DNA from: Dipteronia dyeriana
Lineage: Eukaryota > Streptophyta > Magnoliopsida > Sapindales > Sapindaceae
DNA length: 64,000 bases
Direction of reading: 5' to 3'
Assembly (NCBI GenBank): GCA_032871835.1
Contig: CM065298.1
Location: 71,824,154 to 71,888,153, forward strand
In this document: in pieces, positions 56,572 to 64,000 of the stretch
Numbering within the stretch: the first letter of the stretch is position 1
Layout: the number at the start of each line of letters is the position of its first letter
Notes under the pieces: model-generated
The model's input: only the letters and a program-made list of their open reading frames with translations
Told to the model about the DNA's origin: nothing
The model's database searches: none
Program-made: the position numbers and the translations under genes

Positions 56572-57942
56572 GGGAAAGTATCGTGTTACCCTTATATTTT
56601 GATTTATTAGTAAATCGATCCCTTATATTTTTATTAATAGCCATCTTGCCTCCTAAATCAAATGTATTTGCCATTTAGGTCCCTTCCATTACCTTTTCGG
56701 TTAAAAAACAACATTGGCCATAAAACTTGAAGGGTAAAATAGCAAATATCGAGGAATTTTAATATATAAAAATCAAAATAAAAAATTATGAAAAACTAAT
56801 TAAACTAAAAAAAAATAACTTCAAATATCAGTTTCCAAACCTAGAAATTGCATTTTCTTCAAACACAAACCGAGAAATTTCTCTTTATTTAACCATCTTC
56901 ATCAATAACACCAAACCTAGAAATCACCATCACTGTCAAACCTGCACAACCCATAACCAACGAGGGAATCAATCCACACCAAACTCTAGTTGGATCAAAC
57001 CAACACTGACGGCAAAATCAAATCCATTCTCTTTCCTCTTTTCTTTAGATTTAACAAGCATCGTCATCATCTTTAGATTCAACCACCCAACCATCATCTT
57101 CAAATTAAACCAACACTACCATCATCTTCAGAAACACCTACACACCAACCACTACCAGATTTTTTGTTCAACATCTCTAGATTCTTTATTCACCAATAAT
57201 CACATAACTACCACCAAATTTATGGGTTTAAAGAGAGAAGATACAATTTAGGTTATGAGTGAGAGAGAGAGAGAAAGAGGAAGTACGACCATGGAGGAGA
57301 TCGTTGGATGATCGCACGGACTTGGAAGAGATAGACGGACTGTGCACAACCTTGGTGAAGTTCGACAGGTAGTCACGCGGTTTTGGGTTTGGCGGTAATG
57401 GTGGTTTGGTGGTTGGTGTTGTTCTCCATTAGTGGAGATAATATGTCTAGGGTTTAATGATAAGATGGTGGTTTAGACGGCTAGGGTTTGATGATAAATT
57501 GGAGGAGATCCTCCATCAATTTTTTTTGTTATCTATTTTTCTCTTATCTTTTTGTTTTATGTTTTTCTTTTTTCCTTTTTGTTTTATTTTATCTTATCTT
57601 TTTGTTTTATGTTTTTCTTTTTTCCTTTTTGTTTTATTTTATTATTATTATATTTTTTTTATAAGGTATCTTTTAGTCTTCACCATCCATCTTTGAGATG
57701 GATGGTGGAAATCCGTTTAAGAAAAAAAAAATTATTAAATTTTCTTTTTCAAACTTATTATTCACAATTATCGAAAGGTAAAAGTCTTTTAATATGAAAC
57801 TTAACTTTTTGAATGGAAAATCTAACGGAAATACATTAAGTAACTAATACTTTCGATTTTGGGAAGAAAACGGTCATAAATAGAAATATAGGGGAAGATT
57901 TACTAATAGAACAAAATTTAGGAGAAAAAATGATAATTTCCC
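56572..57942. mobile_element. Non-autonomous Mutator-like element 2
   Basis: Long terminal inverted repeats of about 130 bp. The left starts GGGAAAGTATCGTG; the right read inward starts GGGAAATTATCATT. Both contain TTATTAGTAAATC or TCTATTAGTAAATC. The interior is like that of element 1: AC/TC-rich leader-like sequence, then GAGAGAGAGA near 57262, then T-rich tracts. A duplicated TTTTTGTTTTATGTTTTTCT block lies at 57548-57640. Both elements share a phrase built on CATCTTTGAGATGGATGG. No transposase and no clear 9-bp duplication. Confidence 0.7.
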
Positions 57943-57961
57943 ATAGATTAATGGTCATGAC

Positions 57962-58556
57962 TAGAGATACACGTTTGGGGAATGAGGAAGGATATAGGTC
58001 CCCCCCATTCCTATCCCTACTTCCCCGACGCCCGCCGCCCCCCCCCCCCCCCCCCCCCCCCATTTGTGGAAAATGGGGATGGGGAATTTTGGGGGGATGT
58101 ATATCCATCCTCATCCCCAGTTCCCCATTTCCCTCGTTTCCCCGTTTTTCCCGGTTTTCCATTTCTTCATTTAACTAAAAATTACAAAGTAAATTAAAAG
58201 AAAAATTAAAAATATATGTATATATTTAAATGTGTATATATACTTAGGGTTTCAAAGAATAAATATATACATATATATATATATATTATAATTTTAAAAA
58301 ATAACAATATATATTATAATTATATTTATATATGTTTTGGGGAAATGGGGATGGGGGACCTTTTCCCCATCCCTATTTCAATATAATTGTGGAAAAAATA
58401 GGGAAATGGGGATGAGATGGGGATATCCCCATTTCAATTTGGGGATGATTTTCATCCCCATCCTCCCCCATTTCTCAATTTTCATCAAAAGAAAAATCCC
58501 TATATAGGGATGGGAACACGAGGAATTGGGATCCTGGGAAAATATCTACATCTCTA
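57962..58556. mobile_element. hAT-like MITE with GGGGAT-rich subterminal repeats
   Basis: Flanked by GTCATGAC (57954-57961) and GTCATTAC (58557-58564), an 8-bp duplication with one mismatch. Ends TAGAGATACACG and, read inward, TAGAGATGTAGA. Subterminal regions are filled with ATGGGGATGGGGA-type repeats. A run of about 30 C lies near 58030-58060. The Pro- and Gly-rich ORFs across it are by-products. Confidence 0.82.
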
Positions 58557-58564
58557 GTCATTAC

Positions 58565-59687
58565 TCATGTATGCATAGAACTTGATATTAATAGCACCCA
58601 GTTTTCTAAAAGTTGGGACAACCCGAAAATGTGAGCTTCATCTGTACATACTCCAACAGCTTTTGTTGGCATAGTTTTTCTTTTGTTTCTTTAATCTTTA
58701 AATTTTTTTTTCCTTTCATTTTTTTTAGTATTACATTTATAACTATTTTAATAAAGTTGTTGTGACTTATTAAGATTATATAATATAAGTGTGGTCTGGA
58801 TAACTACTTCCATCGATCGATAAAAAACTTCCCACATATTACTTAAAAAATATGTATAATTGAATTCGAATATCTAACTATCAAGTATAGAAAAGGATTG
58901 TACTACCATCTCTATTAAGAAGTTATGGTGTATTGTTGGTATAGATTAAGAGGCCACAAACATTAACAAATTCCAAGGAACAAAAACTGCAAGTCTGCAG
59001 CCCACAAAGAAACAAGAAACATGTAACATTATATAACACCGATGAATAGCTTAGAGAGCCAACATTTATTACTCTGCATTATCATGACCAGATAACCATT
59101 AACTTGTTACGTAAAGTTGAATGAAAAATTCAAAATATTAAAGAAAAATTACACGTACAAGTGTACAACCTGCACTCTAACGTTATGTGGTGGGATGCTT
59201 CTCCTTCGGTCATTCCCTTAAGGGTTTAGGGTTTGGGTTTCACTTTTACTTATAATCATTTAGTGTGAGGAAATCCTCTCATATAATAGAAGTTACATTT
59301 CAGCCTTCCAGGCCATGTTTGTAGGTTATAGCGATTGATTTTACCTGGTCTCAACCAACCCAATTGGTGTCCGATTTATTTATTTATTTTTAAAATGAGT
59401 GATGGGTTCAATTCCTCTCTCATGCAAATGCTGTTTTTTTAATTCAATTTCATATTGTAATTTTTTTCTGACTTATTTATTTTATCATCTTTCCAATTCT
59501 TTTTTCAAATTTTCATTTCTTCTAAAACAAAACAATTTATTTTCTTATTTATATTAAATTATCTATTATTTTATTTTTATTATTATTTCTGATAGTTTTA
59601 GTTTGACTTACTTAACACATCCGATCAATAAACCATAAAATCTTAAATTTTACTTTATTCAATTAAAATAATCAATCTGTTATTATG
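58565..59687. other. Unassigned AT-rich region
   Basis: No gene found. At 59335-59440 there is a sequence with a pol III B-box-like GGGTTCAATTCC (about 59405) followed by a T run. That would fit a decayed tRNA-derived SINE, but no clear A box is present. Otherwise AT-rich. Confidence 0.35.
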
Positions 59688-59692
59688 ACTCA

Positions 59693-60551
59693 TGTCATAT
59701 GTAAATTTTATCAGATATACACGTTATTAACAAGGAGGATAAAATTGTCAGATAGATATCCGAATAGCCGTTCATAAAATATCCCGCAAGATGTCACCAA
59801 AGAGTAAGAACCCGAGTAGGTATAAATGCGAGTATTTAGCAAGACCTACTCGGGATCAGCTGACGTCATGCTCTACTAGGGATCAGCTAACGTCATGTTC
59901 CTACTCGGGATCAGCAGACGTCATGTTCTACTCGGTACAAATATGAAGAAATCCGAATAAAGAAGTCCAACACATAATCCGCATACAAACCAATAGTCAT
60001 ATTAAAATACGTAAAGATTTCCACATCGAAGAAGAGTTCCAAAAAAGATAGAATACCAAACACGGAACTGGGAAAAGGTTCCAAATCAGGCAACAACTTT
60101 ATTTCTTCAAAAAGACTACACGTTTGTAAGGAAATAAGTCCTAAATGGACTTTATCACTAGAGTCCCATTCGATCTCTATATAAATCTCGGAAATTGGAA
60201 AGAAGATCGACTATAAGTAACCAATTGTAATTAAATACAAAAATCTCTCATTGCTTGAACAAAAAGGATTTGGGTTCTATGTACATATAAATAGACCCAT
60301 AATCTCGTAAAAAGAAGAGAGATAGAAAAATACAGAGAGAAAAAAGAGAGATCTATAGTTGTAAATCTTTATTTCAATAGTGGATTTTGGCTTGGTTGTT
60401 TCTTCAACCACCCGTGGACGTTTCTCCGGTCATCTGAGTTTTACCACGTAAAACTTGTGTCTAATTACGTTCTCATTCTCTTTCTCTTTGAGATCACGGC
60501 TAAAATCCAATCTTGTTAACTTTTTCACACATCGAGAAATCGACGTCAACA
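59693..60551 (+). repeat. 5' LTR of Tat copy 3
   Basis: TGTCATATG to CAACA, 859 bp. Three U3 repeats (about 59845-59930). TATA box ATATAAATAG near 60285. U5 with GTGGATTTTGGCTTGG and TTTTACCACGTAAAAC. The primer-binding site ATTGGCGCTAGAAG follows at 60552-60565. Confidence 0.93.
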
Positions 60552-60565
60552 ATTGGCGCTAGAAG

Positions 60566-61160
60566 AAGAGGAGTTAGCCATGGGAGGATGCTACATGCAC
60601 GGAGGAAAACCCGAACAAAAAGATGTTGAGTCAAAGGTACAGAACCAAAAGGGAAAACAAAAAGGAAACGACAAAGAAAGAAGCAAGGACGGAGGAAACG
60701 GGCGTAATGCCGACCAGACCACGGAAAATTTTTGAGAAAAATACACAAACTACACCCCTTTCTGAAAAAAACAGGAAGAAATCCTGGCAATATTGGAAGA
60801 AAAGAATATGGTAAAAGAGACACGCCGACAGTCTCAGTTTGCCCGACGAGATACAATCAAGTACTGCAGATTCCACAAGAAAACCGGTCATGAGACTTCC
60901 AAATGTTACCAGCTTATAGACTACATAGAGACTCTCATCCGGAAAGGACACTTGCAAGATAAAATCTTGAAAAGAGATGAGAGGCCAGAAACAAAGAAAG
61001 AGACTAAGGTCAATCATAGCTCCGGTCGAAACCAAAAGGCCAGCCCCGAGGCCAATGGGGTAATACAAACAATTTTTGGGGGACCATCAACTGGAAGAAG
61101 TAACCGAGAACGAAATAGGAAATCAGAGAACCAGTGGAGGTAAGACAGAACTTTGATGTC
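60566..61160 (+). pseudogene. Tat gag C-terminal remnant (copy 3)
   Basis: Begins inside gag at EELAMGGCYMHGGKPEQKD immediately after the primer-binding site; the gag core of copy 2 is absent. The variant knuckle YCRFHKKTGHETSKCYQL is intact at about 60860-60910, followed by YIETLIRKGHLQDKILKRDE, which here lacks the stop seen in copy 2. A stop at about 60735 and frameshifts remain. Confidence 0.85.
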
Positions 61161-61680
61161 AACTCTGTCGAACCTGACCCGAAAAGGGTAAATGAAGGAT
61201 GAGACCCGATAATATTCACAGAAGCTGACTCACATGAGGTCGATGTTCGACCAAAGGATGCCCTGGTCATAAGTGCCCGAATTGAACACAGGAAAGTCAG
61301 GAGAATTTTAATAAACAATGGTAGTTCGGCTGATATTCTCAATGTAGCTGTCTAAGATCAACTCAGATTGGACCGAAAAGATTTACAGCCTTTTCATACC
61401 CCAGTCAAAGGGTTTTGGGGAGTTGAGGTCAGGTCTCTCAGGACGACAAAGTTGCCCGTAAAAATTGGAGTAGCACCTTGCCAGAGAACGGTATTACTCG
61501 ATTTCGTAGTGGTAGACTTAGATAATTGACCTTATAATGCACGGTTAGGTCGGCCATTCTTGAATAAAACTAAGGTTGTAACAGCTACTTACGCCCTAAT
61601 GATCAAATTCCCGACCGAACAGGGGGTCGGAGTAGTCAAAGGGTCCCAAGAGATCCCCCGAAGAGCTAATCTATAAGTTT
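61161..61680 (+). pseudogene. Tat protease (copy 3)
   Basis: RRILINNGSSADILN at about 61295: the catalytic Asp of DNGS is changed to Asn here (AAC for GAC). Later RPFLNKTKVV. Stops at about 61200, 61354 and 61528. Confidence 0.8.
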
Positions 61681-63260
61681 ACAAAGATAGAGACAATGGT
61701 GGACAAGTATGCACTATAACACAGCTAAATCAGAACAAAGAGTCACTAGCATTCGAATATGACCAAAGGGAAGAACCGAAGGAGTTCAAAAATGAACCGG
61801 TCGAAGAATTAATCTTGAAAGAAGATGAACCAGATAAAAAGATCAAGATTGGGGACAATTTAGAAAGAAAAGTTAAACAAAGCCACACCGATATGCTCAA
61901 AGAGTACAAGGATGTGTTCGCTTGGAGTCATGAATACATGGTCGGGATAGATGCCTGAATAATATCTCACCATCTCGCGGTAGACCCGAATGTAAAACCA
62001 GTAATACAAAAGAGAAGGTCATTCAATCTCGAAAGAAGTCAGACAATCAACTAGGAAGTGGAGAAGTTACTCGTTGTAGGGTCAATTAGAGAGATCAGCT
62101 ACCCTCAAGGGGTAGCTAATGTGGTCCTCGTTCAAAAGAAAAATGGTCAGTGGAGAATGTGTGTGGATTTCACATATTTGAATAAGACATGCCCTAAAGA
62201 CAGTTTTCCACAAGACAGTTTTCCACTGCCAAGGATAGACCACTGGTTGATGCTACATTAGGCCACAAGTTACTCAGCTCATGGACGCCTACTCAGGATA
62301 TAACCAAATCCGGATGAATAAGGCTGACGAAGAAAAAACAACGTTCACAACCGATCAGAGCTTATAATGCTACCCAGTAATGCCCTTCGGGCTAAAAAAT
62401 ACAGGGGCAACATACCAAAAGCTGGTCAACAGAATCTTCGCACGCCAAATAGGAAGAAACATGGAAGTTTACATAGATGACATGTTGACCAAGAGCATCT
62501 CGGTAGACAGGCATACCTCAGACTTGCGAGAAACTTTCGACGTCTTTAGGAGATATCAAATGAAGTTGAACCCAAACAAATGCATATTTGGAGTTTCTTC
62601 AGGAAAGTTCCTAGGTTTCCAAGTTCACCAGAGGGGAATCGAAGTAAACCCTGAAAAGATCCAAGCCCTACAAAAAATGACCTCACCAAGGACGCTAAAA
62701 GAAGTGCAGCGCTTAACAGGATGCTTAGCTTCCTTGGGTAGATTTATTTCAAATGCCATAAACAAATGTGCTCCCTTTTTTAAAGTAATTAAAAAAGGAA
62801 AAGGACTCGAATGGAACGAAGAATGCGAGCAGGTGTTCTTAAAAATCAAATAGTACATAGGGCAAGCTCTCATCCTTTCGAAACCAAAAATGGGAGAGAT
62901 ACTCCACTTGTACTTATCAATTACAGAATTAGCAGCAAGCTCAGTTCTAGTCAGAATAGAAGATGGAGTACAGAGGCCAGTGTACTATATCAGCAAGGCA
63001 CTTCTTCCAGCTGAAACCAGGTATTCACAGGCAGAAAAAATGGCCCTAGCATTGGTTTCAGCAGTAAAGAAGCTAAGACCATACTTTTAGGCTCATACAA
63101 TCCAGGTCCTCACTGATTGCCCACTTAAGTAAATTTTACAGAAGCAAAAATTTTTAGGAAGACTAACCAAATGGGCAATCGAGCTAAGTGAACTCGATAT
63201 CCAGTATGTCCCCAGAACATCTCTCAAAAGCCAAACAGTGACAGATTTTATAGCAGAATT
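61681..63260 (+). pseudogene. Tat reverse transcriptase and first RNase H (copy 3)
   Basis: REISYPQGVANVVLVQKKNG (about 62085) keeps codons that are stops in copy 2. MPFGLKNTGATYQ, VYIDDML (62467-62487), FLGFQVHQRGIEVN and a long open stretch 62380-62853 cover the palm and thumb. The RNase H has ELAASSVLVRIEDG and ETRYSQAEKMALALVSAV. A local duplication of GACAGTTTTCCAC (62198-62225) disrupts the RT near 62210. Own stops include TGA at 61957, where copy 2 has CGA. Confidence 0.87.
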
Positions 63261-63299
63261 CACAAAACCAAACCTAGAAGCAAAAAAGATGTTGGGCAA

Positions 63300-63890
63300 A
63301 AGTTTCTCATAGAAATTATATGTTGATGGCTCTTCAAACACTCACGACAGCGGGACAGGGATCGTAGTATGCACCCCGAAAGGAGATGTTGTCGAGTGTG
63401 CCATGAGATTCGACTTCAAAGCAACGGATAATCATACTGAGTACGAGGTGCTACTAGCTGGACTCAGAGTGTGTATAGCCCTCGGAGCAGATGAAGTCGA
63501 GATATTTAGCGACTCACAGGTAGTCGACAACCAAGTTCTGGACTAATACCGAGCCAGAGATAAAGGTATGATAGCTTATCATGACATAGCAAAACAACTC
63601 CTTCAGAAATTCAAAGAATATAAGATTGTCCAGATCCCAAGGGAGGAGAATGAAAAGATAGATGCTTTGTCCAAGCTAGCATCAACAACAACCACAATCA
63701 GGCCAAAAAACTTTTCTAGTCGCACATTTCCTCAAATCGAGCACAACTGAGCCAAAAAACTTTGAAATTTTAGAAATCTGAACACTGTCAGACAATTGGA
63801 TGACTAAGCTAAAAAGGTTCATGGAAGAAGGCGTACTCCCGGAAGATCCCCTACAAGCCTAACGTATCAGGTATCGGTCAGCAAGATACA
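63300..63890 (+). pseudogene. Second, archaeal-type RNase H of Tat (copy 3)
   Basis: LYVDGSSNTHDSGTGIVVCT with the Asp, then NHTEYEVLLAGLRVCIALG with the Glu, VEIFSDSQVVDNQVLD with the Asp, then IPREENEKIDALSKLAS. It is better preserved than in copy 2: VDGSS rather than VDDSS, and SDSQ without a stop. Confidence 0.87.
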
Positions 63891-64000
63891 CATTAATCGG
63901 AGGAGAAATGTACAGAAGGGGGTTTTCCTGAACACTCCAAAGATGTGTATCAGATGAAGATGCATATCAGATACTACAGGAAATCCATGGAGGAGTATGC
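63891..64000 (+). pseudogene. Start of Tat integrase (copy 3), cut by the window
   Basis: Collinear with 34620-34731 of copy 2, reaching the EIHGGVC start of the zinc-binding region at the window end. Confidence 0.75.

Larger units (their letters stand above)
59693..64000 (+). mobile_element. Tat-lineage Ty3/gypsy retrotransposon copy 3, 5' part, gag-deleted
   Basis: Preceded by ACTCA (59688-59692), the expected duplication. 5' LTR, primer-binding site, truncated gag, protease, RT, both RNases H and the start of integrase, collinear with copy 2 up to the window end. About 0.8 kb of gag present in copy 2 (30511-31312) is missing right after the primer-binding site. Many stops. The rest lies beyond the window. 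Confidence 0.93.

Noticed and set aside
57836..58197. Pro- and Gly-rich ORFs on both strands
   Set aside because: They arise from the C30 run and GGGGAT repeats of a hAT-like MITE with an 8-bp duplication; not genes.
59335..59440. Possible tRNA-derived SINE
   Set aside because: There is a B-box-like GGGTTCAATTCC and a T run, but no A box at the right spacing and no target duplication found.

Overview
The window looks like a repeat-dense stretch of a eudicot plant nuclear genome. It is AT-rich, has GT-AG introns, contains one plant-specific peptide-hormone gene, and holds plant-type LTR retrotransposons, LINEs and MITEs. I cannot name the species. I see no bacterial, organellar or viral gene set, no CRISPR array and no rRNA or tRNA gene that I can support.

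Layout. 1-4083: 3' end of a Tat-lineage Ty3/gypsy element (copy 1), with part of its antisense gene and its 3' LTR. 5322-7154: the only intact-looking host gene, a three-exon EPF-like (EPFL4/5/6, CHALLAH-type) secreted cysteine-rich peptide. 7374-23225: a full-length L1-type LINE on the minus strand with a 15-bp target duplication. It is split by a 9.2-kb copia element (9475-18707, 5-bp duplication CTTTA), whose integrase is in turn split by a 1.05-kb hAT-like element (12175-13221, 8-bp duplication). 24036-28843: two Tourist-like MITEs, the first broken by a Mutator-like element that itself contains an LTR. 29631-41001: a complete but decayed Tat element (copy 2, 11.4 kb, duplication GTGTT). 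41091-44231: an internally deleted copia element (duplication GCTTA). 44350-55331: LTR-like sequences, a LINE fragment, unassigned AT-rich DNA, and a nest of three MITEs. 55401-58556: a Tourist-like MITE, a small foldback, a second Mutator-like element and a hAT-like MITE. 59693-64000: Tat copy 3, cut by the window end and missing its N-terminal gag region.

The most distinctive system is the Tat family. It has gag-pol on the plus strand with two RNase H domains. A long antisense gene lies between pol and the 3' LTR, reading toward pol. In two independent copies this antisense gene carries two short introns at identical positions, both keeping the reading frame. It encodes a domain like the Pfam 'putative gypsy type transposon' family (PF04195) followed by an acidic region and a coiled coil. 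The LTRs carry a variable number of 27-bp repeats that each contain a TGACGTCA-type palindrome.

Almost all transposon genes here are broken by stops and frameshifts. Comparing Tat copies 2 and 3 shows that many of the stops are C-to-T or G-to-A changes, as expected from methylated, silenced DNA. The EPFL gene survives inside this transposon landscape. Boundaries marked by target duplications are strong; those of the LTR-like blocks at about 24.7, 44.4 and 50.9 kb are approximate.
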